Below, piece by piece: positions 1-8,389 of a DNA stretch of 64,000 bases; positions within the stretch are counted from its first letter, which is position 1; each line of letters starts with the position of its first letter. Where the stretch lies: assembly GCF_022430545.2 (NCBI RefSeq), contig NZ_CP092488.2, forward strand, positions 496,001-560,000, given 5' to 3'. This stretch comes from Mycobacterium paraterrae (GTDB lineage Bacteria > Actinomycetota > Actinomycetes > Mycobacteriales > Mycobacteriaceae). The notes under the pieces were generated by a model, which had not been told where the DNA came from, did not search any database, and saw nothing but the letters and a program-made list of their open reading frames with translations. A program made the translations under genes and the position numbers.

Positions 1-1221
1 CTGGGCGGTCAGCCGCTCGACCAAGTCGTATCCCGCGGCGGCGGTGACCTCGGCCAGGGTGTCCAGCGCCGGCCACGGCCGCTCGGGGTTGACGTGGTCG
101 GGGGTCAGCGGCGAGACACCACCCCAGTCGTCGACGCCGGCGCCAATCAGTGCCAGGCACTCCTGCTCCGACACCAGGTTCGGCGGCGCCTGGATGCGCA
201 TCGCCGGCCCCAGCACCAGGCGCGCGACGGCGATGGTCGCCAGGAAGTCGTCAATCCCGGCGTCGGGCGTCGACGCCATCGCCGTGTGCTCCTTGGCCCG
301 GAAGTTCTGCACGATCACTTCCTGGACGTGCCCGAATTCCTTGTGCGACTTGCGAATTGCATGGATGGTCTCGGCCCGCTCGACCAGCGTCTCGCCGATA
401 CCCACCAGCAGACCGGTGGTGAAGGGAATCGACAGCCGGCCCGCATCGGTGAGCGTCCGCAGCCGCACCTCGGGGTCTTTGTCCGGACTGCCGTAGTGCG
501 CCAGACCCTTGGTCTCGAACAGCCGCCGTGACGTCGTTTCGAGCATCATGCCCATCGAGGGCGCCACCGGCTTCAGCCGAGACAGCTCCGACCAGCTCAT
601 CACGCCAGGATTCAGGTGCGGCAGCAGCCCGGTCTCCTCGAGTACTCGGATCGCCATCGCGCGCAGGTACGACAGCGTGGAGTCGTAGCCGCGCGCCTCC
701 AGCCATTCTCGGGCCTCGGGCCACCGGTCCTCAGGCCGGTCACCGAGGGTGAATAGTGCTTCCTTGCAACCGAGTTCAGCACCGCGACGGGCAATGTCGA
801 GAATCTCGTCGGGCTCGAGGTACATGCCGGCACCCTGAGCGCGCAGCTTGCCGGGCACCGTGACGAACGTGCAGTAATGGCATGAGTCGCGGCACAGATG
901 AGTGACCGGAATGAACACCTTGCGTGAGTAGCTGACCGGCAACCGACCCGACCCACCGCGCCGCCCGGCCGACTCCAAACCCGCGTCGCGCACCCGCGCA
1001 GCGCTGCGACACAGATCCGCCAGATCCTCGCCGCGAGCGGTCAGCGCGAGCGCCGCCTCGTCGACATTCAGCGCCACCCCGTCGCGGGCCCGACGCAACA
1101 CCCGGCGCATCGCGGGATCGCCAGGCCTGCGATATCGCTGGGGAACCGAGGGGCTGGGTAGCAGGGTCGGCTCTTCGCCCGGAGTCAACGGCACAGTGGT
1201 GTAACTTCCGGCCGGCGCCAT
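1..1221 (-). CDS. fbiC: FO synthase FbiC, N-terminal (CofG) half, cut by window edge
   Basis: Radical-SAM enzyme that makes the deazaflavin FO, the chromophore of coenzyme F420, from tyrosine and a pyrimidine precursor. The 407 visible codons are open to the left edge. They hold the CofG-type half, with the 4Fe-4S motif C-x3-C-x2-C (CRDSCHYC) near base 880, followed by conserved CofG stretches such as NPGVMSW and PFTTGLLVGIGET. Mycobacterial FbiC is about 850 residues, so the CofH half lies outside the window. I chose ATG at 1221; a slightly longer start is possible because the N-terminus is poorly conserved. An F420-using protein lies at 15.0-15.5 kb. Confidence 0.95.
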   Translation of the reverse strand, partial: MAPAGSYTTVPLTPGEEPTLLPSPSVPQRYRRPGDPAMRRVLRRARDGVALNVDEAALALTARGEDLADLCRSAARVRDAGLESAGRRGGSGRLPVSYSRKVFIPVTHLCRDSCHYCTFVTVPGKLRAQGAGMYLEPDEILDIARRGAELGCKEALFTLGDRPEDRWPEAREWLEARGYDSTLSYLRAMAIRVLEETGLLPHLNPGVMSWSELSRLKPVAPSMGMMLETTSRRLFETKGLAHYGSPDKDPEVRLRTLTDAGRLSIPFTTGLLVGIGETLVERAETIHAIRKSHKEFGHVQEVIVQNFRAKEHTAMASTPDAGIDDFLATIAVARLVLGPAMRIQAPPNLVSEQECLALIGAGVDDWGGVSPLTPDHVNPERPWPALDTLAEVTAAAGYDLVERLTAQ

Positions 1222-1321
1222 TTCATCCGCAATTCCATCCGCACGTCCCAACTCTTCGCGACCCGACGCGTGCCATGAGCGACAACAGTAGCCTCCGGCC
1301 CAGGACTTGTGGTCCCTGCCC

Positions 1322-1732
1322 TCAGGGCGCGGTCCGGCGCCGCAACAGCACCCAGAACGGCAGCAAAGTACCCGCCGCTAGCAGCAGGAATGGGCTGAAC
1401 TCGGTGATTCCGCGGCCGGCGAAGATGACGTCACCACCGGGACCCGGCCGGGCCATCACCAAAACGGTCAACAACCAGGTCCACACCGGCAGCGCGGCCA
1501 GCACATTGCGGCTGGTCCACCGCATGGCGACGAATACCAGCGCCGCATTGACCGCCCCGCTGGCCAGCGCGCTGAGCGGAAACGGAATCGCTCCGATGTA
1601 GGACGGCAGGAAAAGCGCGCCGCCGATGGCGGACAAGACGCCGTCGAACGCCAACAACCCCAAGACGACGACGGGGGCAACTCGATTCGTCGCGGCCGCG
1701 ATTCGGCCGCCGCGCGACTCGATCTCTGTCAG
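1322..1732 (-). CDS. Small integral membrane protein (Rv1171-like), probable CTG start
   Basis: A protein of about 136 residues with four hydrophobic segments (starting APVVVLGLLAF, then PFPLSALASGAVNAALVF, VLAALPVWTWLLTVLVM and PFLLLAAGTLLPFWVLL) and a basic C-terminus. It sits directly downstream of mshB and, from memory, matches the position of Rv1171 in M. tuberculosis; function unknown. The frame has no ATG or GTG between the mshB stop and the first membrane segment. CTG at 1732 overlaps the TGA of the preceding 35-codon ORF (CTGA), so I take it as the likely translationally coupled start. The open frame continues upstream into mshB, so the N-terminus is uncertain. Confidence 0.7.
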   Translation of the reverse strand: MTEIESRGGRIAAATNRVAPVVVLGLLAFDGVLSAIGGALFLPSYIGAIPFPLSALASGAVNAALVFVAMRWTSRNVLAALPVWTWLLTVLVMARPGPGGDVIFAGRGITEFSPFLLLAAGTLLPFWVLLRRRTAP

Positions 1733-1836
1733 GTCGGGACGCTGTCCAGCTGCGAGACGATGGACATGACCGTCCACTGGAAGTTGTCCAGTCGGTCCTG
1801 CCAGTGCTGCTGGTTGTAGTCCAGATCCGGATCCAT
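1729..1836 (-). CDS. Putative 35-residue protein between mshB and the Rv1171-like gene
   Basis: ATG at 1836 opens 10 bases after the mshB stop and runs 35 codons, rich in Gln, Asp and Trp (begins MDPDLDYNQQHWQDRLDN). Its TGA at 1729-1731 overlaps the CTG proposed as the start of the next gene. Soluble composition, no signal peptide or membrane segment. The tight packing between two genes and natural-looking residue use suggest a real small protein or a coupling leader. I do not recognise a family. Confidence 0.5.
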   Translation of the reverse strand: MDPDLDYNQQHWQDRLDNFQWTVMSIVSQLDSVPT

Positions 1837-1845
1837 TCCGGCAGC

Positions 1846-2763
1846 TTACCGCGCGGCCGCACCGGTCAGGTCGACTCCGGCAAGCAGATCGGTCTCCCAC
1901 CCGCGCTCGTCTCGCTCACCGGCCACGCCCGCGGTGAGTATGTAGTGCTCCTGCGTGACGATGGGCAGCGCGATGTTGTTCGACAGCGCCATCGTGCGGT
2001 CGGTGGGACCCACGGTGAGCTGGGTCGCGTGTGCCCGCAGCGCCGCTATCTTCGCCGGTAATGCGGCGGGATCGTCGATGACAGCGTCGATCTCGTCGTC
2101 GGGGAAGCCGAGTTCGTTGAAATCTCCGTCCGGCGGGGGGACGATCCACTCCTCGCGCAGGTCGTCGGGACCGAGCGCCGCCCAGCCCGCCGTGAATGCG
2201 CTACGCGCGATCACCGTCCAATAGAACTTCGGCACCGACCATGGCCGCCCCGGAAAGTCGTCACTGCGAGCGGCGGCGGCGACCGCCGCGGTCGTGACCA
2301 CATGCGTCTGGATGTGGTCGGGATGACCGTAGCCGCCGTTGGGGTCGTAGGTGACCACCACGTGGGGCCGCAGCGTGCGAATGATCTCGACGAGAGCGCC
2401 GACGGCTTCGTGCTGGTCTGCGTCGCTGAACCGCTGAGAACCCGGCGGCCCATATGTCGGTGCGCCGGCCATCCCGGAGTCCCGCCAGCGGCCGGCTCCG
2501 CCGAGGTAGACCGGGCCGTCGAGACCCAGTGCCCGCAGCGCCGCGGTCAGCTCCCCGATCCGGTAACCGCCGAGCTGGTCGGCGTGATCGGCGGCCAATC
2601 GCGCCCACCGATCGCCGATCACCTCTCCCTCTTCGCCGAGTGTGCAGGTGACCACCTGGACTTGCGCCCCGCGCGCAACGTAGTGAGCGATGGTTGCGCC
2701 GTTGGTCATCGTCTCGTCGTCGGGGTGGGCGTGCACGAAAAGCAACCGCGGAGTCTCCTGCAT
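1846..2763 (-). CDS. mshB: Mycothiol biosynthesis deacetylase MshB
   Basis: N-acetyl-1-D-myo-inosityl-2-amino-2-deoxy-alpha-D-glucopyranoside deacetylase, second step of mycothiol synthesis, cytosolic. 305 residues, close to the usual 303. The zinc-site motif AHPDDE is near residue 12 with the catalytic Asp; the GHPDHIQTH motif near residue 145 supplies the third zinc ligand. I chose ATG 2763 (MQETPRLLFVHAHPDDE) because it fits the family N-terminus; the open frame extends about 100 codons further without homology. Divergent from the TetR gene at 2893 with 129 bp between. Confidence 0.96.
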   Translation of the reverse strand: MQETPRLLFVHAHPDDETMTNGATIAHYVARGAQVQVVTCTLGEEGEVIGDRWARLAADHADQLGGYRIGELTAALRALGLDGPVYLGGAGRWRDSGMAGAPTYGPPGSQRFSDADQHEAVGALVEIIRTLRPHVVVTYDPNGGYGHPDHIQTHVVTTAAVAAAARSDDFPGRPWSVPKFYWTVIARSAFTAGWAALGPDDLREEWIVPPPDGDFNELGFPDDEIDAVIDDPAALPAKIAALRAHATQLTVGPTDRTMALSNNIALPIVTQEHYILTAGVAGERDERGWETDLLAGVDLTGAAAR

Positions 2764-2892
2764 GAACCGCACCCTACTAGGGCCGTGCGCGGCAAAGGAT
2801 TTCGTGACTGAAACGCCTGAGCTGCAAAGACAGTCGGCGGTCTGGCAAAGCCCTGTGCACCGGAAATGCACCTCGCTGGCTACTATCGACGG

Positions 2893-3477
2893 ATGGGACA
2901 GCAGACGGCAACGGTCCGCACCCGCCGCCGGGGCAAGCAGCTCGAAGACGCCCTTTTTGACGCGACGCTGGCCGAGCTGGCTGTGGTCGGTTACGGCGGA
3001 TTGACGATGGAGGGAATCGCCGCGCGGGCGCGCACCGGTAAGGCCGCGCTGTACCGGCGGTGGTCCTGCAAGCACGACTTGGTCCAGGCGGCGCTGCTCT
3101 ACGCGTTGCCGCCGCTACCCGAACCGCGTCCGGATCGATCCGCGCGCGAGAATCTGCTGGCCGTACTCAACGCACACTGCGATGTCGTCGCGGGCAAGAC
3201 CGCGTTCCCGGGTCTGGACAGCATGCACCAGCTGCTGCACGAGCCGGAGCTGCGGGCGATCTTCGCGGATGCCGTCGTAGGACCCCGCCTACGGATCACC
3301 GAATCGATCCTGCAGACCGCCGCGGACACCGGCGAAATCGACCCCGCATCGATCACGCCCTACACAGCCCGAGTCGGCACCGCGTTGATCAACCAACAAA
3401 TGCTGCTGACCGGCGCACCGCCGAATAAGCGTCAGCTCGCCCAGATCGTCGAAACGGTGCTTCCGCATTTGACGTGA
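2893..3477 (+). CDS. TetR family transcriptional regulator
   Basis: 194 residues. The N-terminal helix-turn-helix is visible as LTMEGIAARARTGKAALYRRW (split here as LTMEGIAARARTG and KAALYRRW), followed by a TetR-type all-helical ligand domain with QLLHEPELRAIFADAVV. From memory this corresponds to Rv1167c, the TetR between lpqW and the mshB region. It is divergent from mshB, and the 129-bp gap contains the small inverted repeat GTGCA-N7-TGCAC at 2855-2871, a possible self-operator. ATG 2893 gives a typical short TetR N-terminus; ATG 2866 would add nine residues. Ligand unknown. Confidence 0.88.
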   Translation: MGQQTATVRTRRRGKQLEDALFDATLAELAVVGYGGLTMEGIAARARTGKAALYRRWSCKHDLVQAALLYALPPLPEPRPDRSARENLLAVLNAHCDVVAGKTAFPGLDSMHQLLHEPELRAIFADAVVGPRLRITESILQTAADTGEIDPASITPYTARVGTALINQQMLLTGAPPNKRQLAQIVETVLPHLT

Positions 3478-3652
3478 GAAACGTTGCGGCACAACAGAAT
3501 GAGGTTCTTCATGACCAAAGGCGGGCCGCCCCCTGGTCGGTCCGCCTCTGGCGGCTTCCTTGCTGAACCGGTCAGGTCGAACAGTACCTGAGAGCATTAT
3601 TAGCGGGCACGCTTCGCTAACTTTCGTCTAACAGTGACCTAATCGTTACCTG

Positions 3653-5527
3653 TCACTGACCGGTCTTCACCCACTGCCCGGCGTCGCCGACGATGCCGAC
3701 CGGCACCGCGCCGGTCAGGCTGACGTTCTGCACACTCGGGCCTGCGGCGACGATGGTGGCGTCCTGCAGGATGGGCAGCACCGTGGCCATGTCCCACAGC
3801 CGCGGCTCAACGGCGTTGATCACGTCGTTGATGTTCTTGGCACCGCCGAGGGCCGCATCGATATCGGCCTGGATGCTGTGGTCGCAGATGCCGGTCAGAT
3901 TCGACGGCGCCTGCACCAACGCGCCAGGCTCTTGCGCCTTCGAGGGCGGCGTCGACGTGGCCGCGGTCGGCGTCGTTACGGGGGTGGGCTTGGCGGTCGG
4001 TCCGGGCGACGACGGCGCCGTGGTCGTGGATACCGCTGTCGCCTCCAGCGCCGGGCAGCTGTAGCGAGAAGCCAGCAGCGTCGCCAGGTTTCCGCCTGCC
4101 TCGCTCCATCCGACCAGCGCGTCCACCCGGTTGTTGACCAGAGCGTCGCGATAGAGGGCGACCGGGTCGATCGCGAGCACGCTCGCGGCGATGCCGACAC
4201 TGCGCAACTGATCCGCGGCGGTGTTCGCCACGGCAACCGAGGTCGGATCGTTCGCAGCGACGCCGATCACCAGGGACAGTTCTTTACCGTCCTTGCTGAC
4301 GTGCCCGCGGGGGCTTTCCGGGGTCGAGGTGTCGTTGTCGATCTGGTAACCCGCTGACTCCAGCAACCCCAACGCCGCCGTCCGAGTCATCGCCGGCGGC
4401 GCGGTCGGCACGTAGCCCGGGTCGCTCGGCGACCGGATCTGCGCCTGGTCAAGGCTGACGGTGTTGTCGCTGCCCGCGCCGACCGCGGCGAGCAGATCTA
4501 CGTCGAGTAGACCGAGGATGGCTTTGCGGACCTGCCCGTCGGCGAGCTTCGGTTCGCTGGCCCGCAGCGTCAACTGCATGACCCGCGGCGTCATGATCCG
4601 GGCCGTCCGGACGTCTGGAATCGCCGACAACTGCGCGAATGCCGCCGAGCCGCCGTGTACTTGAGCGACCTGCGTGTCGCCGTTGCGGACCGAGTCGGCC
4701 AACGCCGCGGGCGCCCCGGCCCGACGGAACAGCACCAAGTCGGGCTTGGCCGGCGGGCCCCAATAGCGATCGTTGCGGGCAAGCAGGATCTCGTCGCGCT
4801 GCGGGTCGATCGACTCGACGCGGAACTGGCCGCCAGTGACCGGCAGGGCGCGGGCCAGGCCGGCCGGAAAGCCACCGGGAACGTCCTTGACGATGTGCGC
4901 GGGAAGGATGTCGCTGAACAGCTCGCGCCATCCTGGATAGGGCCGGGCGAAGGTGACGACAGCCTGCTTGCCGCCGTCGATCGATTGCACCCCGGTGATC
5001 AGGTCGTAACCGGCCGGATCGACCACACCGGGCTGGCCGACCATCTGACGCCACAGGTACCAGAAGTCGTCGGCCGCGATCGGGGCGTTGTCGGTCCACT
5101 GGGCTTCGGGACGGATCTTGTAGGTGACCGTGAACGGGTTCTCGCTGGTCACTTCCGCCGACGTCAGGAGCGTCGGGTCCATCTCCCACCGCGACCCGGT
5201 TGGAGTGCTTGGGTCGACTACCGGTCGAAAGGCGCTGGGCAGCACCAATGCGCTGACCGCGGCGTTGACGGCGGACAGGTCCGAGAGCAGATGCGGGTTG
5301 AAACCGGCGCCGATCGAGTCGATTCCCATGATGATCTGCGTCTTGCGCTGCGGCGGCGGGGCCGTGCTGCGTTTGGTCTCGGTGCTCTGCGGAGCGGGCG
5401 GCGGGCTGACGGTGCAACCGGCGAACATCAGCAGCGTGCCCAGCAAGCCGGCGGTCGCGTACACACGGCGGACTCGTCTCGGCACGCCCCACAGGGTATC
5501 GGGGCTTGTCTTTTCCGCGACGGACAT
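3653..5527 (-). CDS. lpqW: Lipoprotein LpqW, PIM/LAM pathway solute-binding-like protein
   Basis: Extracytoplasmic lipoprotein with the fold of an ABC peptide-binding protein (family 5). In mycobacteria it directs PIM intermediates towards lipomannan/lipoarabinomannan, working with PimE, also in this window. Lipobox LMFAGC places the lipidated Cys at residue 38 from ATG 5527. Binding-protein landmarks include IIMGIDSIGAGFNPHL and YKIRPEAQWTDN. A Thr/Pro/Ser-rich insert lies near residues 500-535. GTG at 5485 would give a more usual 23-residue signal (VPRRVRRVYATAGLL...) and matches the remembered M. tuberculosis start; both starts have weak ribosome sites. It starts 6 bases after typA, so they are probably one operon. 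Confidence 0.94.
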   Translation of the reverse strand: MSVAEKTSPDTLWGVPRRVRRVYATAGLLGTLLMFAGCTVSPPPAPQSTETKRSTAPPPQRKTQIIMGIDSIGAGFNPHLLSDLSAVNAAVSALVLPSAFRPVVDPSTPTGSRWEMDPTLLTSAEVTSENPFTVTYKIRPEAQWTDNAPIAADDFWYLWRQMVGQPGVVDPAGYDLITGVQSIDGGKQAVVTFARPYPGWRELFSDILPAHIVKDVPGGFPAGLARALPVTGGQFRVESIDPQRDEILLARNDRYWGPPAKPDLVLFRRAGAPAALADSVRNGDTQVAQVHGGSAAFAQLSAIPDVRTARIMTPRVMQLTLRASEPKLADGQVRKAILGLLDVDLLAAVGAGSDNTVSLDQAQIRSPSDPGYVPTAPPAMTRTAALGLLESAGYQIDNDTSTPESPRGHVSKDGKELSLVIGVAANDPTSVAVANTAADQLRSVGIAASVLAIDPVALYRDALVNNRVDALVGWSEAGGNLATLLASRYSCPALEATAVSTTTAPSSPGPTAKPTPVTTPTAATSTPPSKAQEPGALVQAPSNLTGICDHSIQADIDAALGGAKNINDVINAVEPRLWDMATVLPILQDATIVAAGPSVQNVSLTGAVPVGIVGDAGQWVKTGQ

Positions 5528-5533
5528 CCGTCG

Positions 5534-7423
5534 TCAGCCGCGAGCCTTGGCCCGTGCTTTCGCCCGCGCCCGCAGTGTCGCGGCGAGCTCGACCTTGCGC
5601 ACCCGCACCACCTCGGGTGTCACTTCCACGCACTCGTCCTCGGCGCAGAACTCCATCGCCTGCTCGAGGCCGAGTTCCAGCGGCCGGGCCAGCGTCTCCA
5701 TCACATCGGCCGTCGACGACCGCATGTTGGTGAGCTTCTTCTCCCGCGTCACGTTGACGTCGAGATCCTCGGCGCGGGGGTTGATTCCGACGACCTGACC
5801 CTCGTAGGTGTCCTCACCGGGCTCGACGAAGAACTGCCCGCGGTCGGCAAGCTGGATCATCGCGAACGGGGTGATCGTGCCGCTGCGGTCCGACACCAGA
5901 GAGCCGGTGTGCCGCGCCTTGATCTCTCCCGCCCACGGCCGGTAGCCGTCGAACACCGCGTTGGCGATCCCCGTGCCACGGGTCAGCGTCAGGAAGTCGG
6001 TGCGGAAACCGATCAGGCCGCGGCTCGGCACGATGAAGTCCATCCGCACCCAGCCGGCGGCGTGATTGGTCATCTCCTCCATGCGGCCCTTGCGGGCGGC
6101 CATCAGCTGGGTGATCGCGCCGACGAACTCCTCGGGGCAGTCAATGGTCATCGCCTCGAACGGCTCGTGCAGCTTGCCGTCGATGGTTTGGGTAACCACC
6201 TGCGGCTTGCCGACGGTCAGCTCGAAACCCTCACGACGCATCTGCTCGACGAGCACGGCCAGCGCCAGCTCGCCGCGGCCCTGGACCTCCCAGGCGTCGG
6301 GGCGGTCGATGTCGACGACTTTGATCGACACGTTGCCGACCAGCTCAGAGTCCAACCGGTTCTTGACCATGCGCGCGGTGAGTTTGTGACCGGACACCTT
6401 GCCCGCGAGTGGCGAAGTGTTGGTGCCGATGGTCACCGAGATGGCGGGCTCGTCGACGGTGATCCGCGGCAGCGCGTGCGCGTGGTCGGGGTCGGCGAGC
6501 GTATCTCCGATCATGATCTCCGGGATACCGGCGACGGCGACGATGTCGCCGGCGATCGCCTCCGCGGTGGGCGTGCGCTCGACACCCTCGGTCACCAACA
6601 GTTCGGTGATCTTGGCGTTCGTGATCACTGGGTGGCCGTCGACTTCACGCATCCAGGCCACCTGCTGCCCTTTTTTGATGCGACCCTTGTAGATCCGGAT
6701 GAGGGCCAACCGGCCCAGGAAGGACGACGCGTCGAGGTTGGTGACGAGGGCCTGCAGCGGCGCCTCCGGGTCGCCCTGCGGCGGCGGAATGTGTTGCAGC
6801 AGAACGTCGAACAGCGGGTCGAGGTTCTCGCCGTCGGGGTTTTCGCCGTTGGCGGGTTGGGTGGTGCTAGCGATGCCGGCCCGTCCGGAGGCATACAACG
6901 TCGGCAAATCGAGCGCCTTCTCCGCGGCGGCCTGGGCTTCCTCGTCGAGGTCGGAGGCGACGTCGAGCAGCAGGTCGTGGCTTTCCTCGACGACCTCGGC
7001 GATGCGGGCGTCGGGCCGGTCGGTCTTGTTGACGACGAGGATCACCGGCAGATGGGCGGCCAGCGCCTTGCGCAGCACGAAGCGGGTCTGCGGCAAGGGG
7101 CCCTCGGACGCGTCGACCAACAGCAGCACGCCGTCGACCATCGACAGCCCGCGCTCGACTTCGCCACCGAAGTCGGCGTGGCCCGGGGTGTCGATGACGT
7201 TGATGACGGTCATCGAGCCGTCCGGGTGCCGGCGGTGCACGGCGGTGTTCTTGGCCAGGATCGTGATGCCCTTTTCCTTCTCCAGGTCACCCGAGTCCAT
7301 GAGGCGCTCGATAGCGTCGTCGCCGCGGTGGGTCAGTGCCCCCGACTGCCGCAGCATCGCGTCGACCAGGGTCGTCTTGCCGTGATCGACGTGAGCGACG
7401 ATGGCTACGTTCCGAAAATCCAC
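5534..7423 (-). CDS. typA: Translational GTPase TypA/BipA
   Basis: Ribosome-associated GTPase, 629 residues (usual about 630). P-loop HVDHGKTT at residues 10-17, switch II DTPGHADF, NKTD and a G5-region serve GTP binding. EF-Tu-like domain II, an EF-G domain III/V-like part (REGFELTVGKPQVV) and the BipA-specific C-terminal region (GLIGFRTDFLT) follow. I chose GTG 7423 (MDFRNVAIVAHVDHGKTT) because the family starts right at this strand; the frame stays open to TTG 7453. The gene is divergent from the small Cys-rich ORF at 7453. Confidence 0.96.
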   Translation of the reverse strand: MDFRNVAIVAHVDHGKTTLVDAMLRQSGALTHRGDDAIERLMDSGDLEKEKGITILAKNTAVHRRHPDGSMTVINVIDTPGHADFGGEVERGLSMVDGVLLLVDASEGPLPQTRFVLRKALAAHLPVILVVNKTDRPDARIAEVVEESHDLLLDVASDLDEEAQAAAEKALDLPTLYASGRAGIASTTQPANGENPDGENLDPLFDVLLQHIPPPQGDPEAPLQALVTNLDASSFLGRLALIRIYKGRIKKGQQVAWMREVDGHPVITNAKITELLVTEGVERTPTAEAIAGDIVAVAGIPEIMIGDTLADPDHAHALPRITVDEPAISVTIGTNTSPLAGKVSGHKLTARMVKNRLDSELVGNVSIKVVDIDRPDAWEVQGRGELALAVLVEQMRREGFELTVGKPQVVTQTIDGKLHEPFEAMTIDCPEEFVGAITQLMAARKGRMEEMTNHAAGWVRMDFIVPSRGLIGFRTDFLTLTRGTGIANAVFDGYRPWAGEIKARHTGSLVSDRSGTITPFAMIQLADRGQFFVEPGEDTYEGQVVGINPRAEDLDVNVTREKKLTNMRSSTADVMETLARPLELGLEQAMEFCAEDECVEVTPEVVRVRKVELAATLRARAKARAKARG

Positions 7424-7452
7424 GTCGGTGATTGTCGCAGCGGAGGACACCA

Positions 7453-7632
7453 ATCGCGAAAACGCAGCGGAAGCCTAAATACCTGACCGCGAAACCGAAA
7501 AAGAAGTGCTGCCGCTCGTCGCCGCGGTGTAAGAGCTGCCCGTTGGTGCTGCACAAGGTCCGCAAAGCCGAACTTGACGGCATTCGTGGCAAGGCCCTGG
7601 ACAAGGTGTACCGGCGCGCCCGCAAGGGGTGA
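7453..7632 (+). CDS. Small basic Cys-rich protein, apparent ATC start
   Basis: A 59-residue very basic protein (AKTQRKPKYLTAKPKKK...) with a four-cysteine patch CC-x5-C-x2-C (KKCCRSSPRCKSCP), which could bind zinc or nucleic acid. The only strong ribosome site, GGAGG at 7442-7446, stands six bases before an ATC codon at 7453. TTG 7432 is the only in-frame conventional alternative and has no such site. I believe similar small ORFs occur beside typA in other actinobacteria, but this is from memory. Divergent from typA with 29 bp between the chosen starts; the first mRNA bases of the two genes may overlap. Confidence 0.72.
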   Translation: MAKTQRKPKYLTAKPKKKCCRSSPRCKSCPLVLHKVRKAELDGIRGKALDKVYRRARKG

Positions 7633-7694
7633 GGGTGTGCGAGATATCACCCAGCAAGGACACCGCGGTCTAAGGCCTCGCTGGTCGCGTTGTT

Positions 7695-8078
7695 CTAGCT
7701 GAGCAGTCTTCGCAAGGCCGGCAGGAAGCCGCAGTCCGCAGGCACCCAGTCGACGTCGTCGAGTTCACCCGCGGACACCCAGCGCAGCGCGGCATGGTCG
7801 TGGGGCTCCGGCTCGCCGCGCAGCAGCATGGCCGCGTAGGCCCGCAGCGTCGTCGTAGCGTTGAGTTCGACGTCCCCGATATGCGCGCCGACCTCTACCT
7901 CGACGCCGAGTTCTTCGGCGAGTTCGCGGGCCAGCGCTTCGGCGTCGGTCTCCCCATCGGTGACCTTGCCGCCCGGTAACTCCCAGCGACCGGCCAGCTC
8001 CGGTGGTCGCGTGCGCTGCGCGATCAGCAGCCTGGACTCGGCGACGATCGCGCCGGCGACCACGATCAGGTTGACCAT
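7695..8078 (-). CDS. mutT2: Nudix hydrolase MutT2
   Basis: 127-residue (d)CTP/8-oxo-dGTP pyrophosphohydrolase-type Nudix protein that sanitises nucleotide pools. The full Nudix box G-x5-E-x7-R-E-x2-E-E-x-G-V is present as GGKVTDGETDAEALARELAE followed by ELGV (residues 36-59). The preceding RPPELAGRWELPGG matches MutT2. ATG 8078 starts MVNLIVVAGAI, directly on the first beta strand. Divergent from phhB with 26 bp between. Confidence 0.94.
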   Translation of the reverse strand: MVNLIVVAGAIVAESRLLIAQRTRPPELAGRWELPGGKVTDGETDAEALARELAEELGVEVEVGAHIGDVELNATTTLRAYAAMLLRGEPEPHDHAALRWVSAGELDDVDWVPADCGFLPALRRLLS

Positions 8079-8104
8079 CGCGGCTGACGGTATACGGTCG
8101 AATC

Positions 8105-8389
8105 ATGGCTGTGTTATCGGATGACCAAGTAGACGCCGCACTGCCTGACCTCAACGGGTGGGAACGCAAAGACGGCGCGTTGCGTCGATCAGTGAAGTTC
8201 CCCGAATTCCTGGCTGGGATAGAGGCGGTGCGCCGGGTCGCCGAACGCGCCGAAGAGAAAGACCATCATCCCGACATCGACATCCGTTGGCGGACAGTTA
8301 CTTTCGCGCTGGTCACCCATTCCGAGGGCGGCATCACCGACAAGGATCTCGCGATGGCTCACGACATCGACGCGATTATCGCTGAGTAG
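8105..8389 (+). CDS. phhB: 4a-hydroxytetrahydrobiopterin dehydratase (pterin carbinolamine dehydratase)
   Basis: 94 residues, the usual family length. It dehydrates 4a-hydroxytetrahydropterin. The signature EKDHHPDIDIRW...VTFALVTHSEGGITDKD is intact with the His-His-Pro active-site motif near residue 57 and the TH motif. From memory it equals Rv1159A. Its stop overlaps the convergent pimE stop by 14 bp. No obvious pterin-dependent hydroxylase is nearby, so its substrate here is unknown. Confidence 0.94.
   Translation: MAVLSDDQVDAALPDLNGWERKDGALRRSVKFPEFLAGIEAVRRVAERAEEKDHHPDIDIRWRTVTFALVTHSEGGITDKDLAMAHDIDAIIAE

Noticed and set aside
1..1221. FbiC considered as a truncated, CofG-only gene
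   Set aside because: The frame is simply cut by the window edge; there is no stop codon.
4655..7486. A 943-codon open frame on the plus strand, antisense to lpqW and typA
   Set aside because: It is opposite two clearly conserved genes and has the biased composition (Arg/Gly/Val) of GC-rich antisense frames; no domain is recognisable.
8376..8389. Overlap of phhB and pimE stops considered as a frameshift
   Set aside because: Both proteins have full family length and normal C-termini; convergent overlap of 14 bp is unremarkable.
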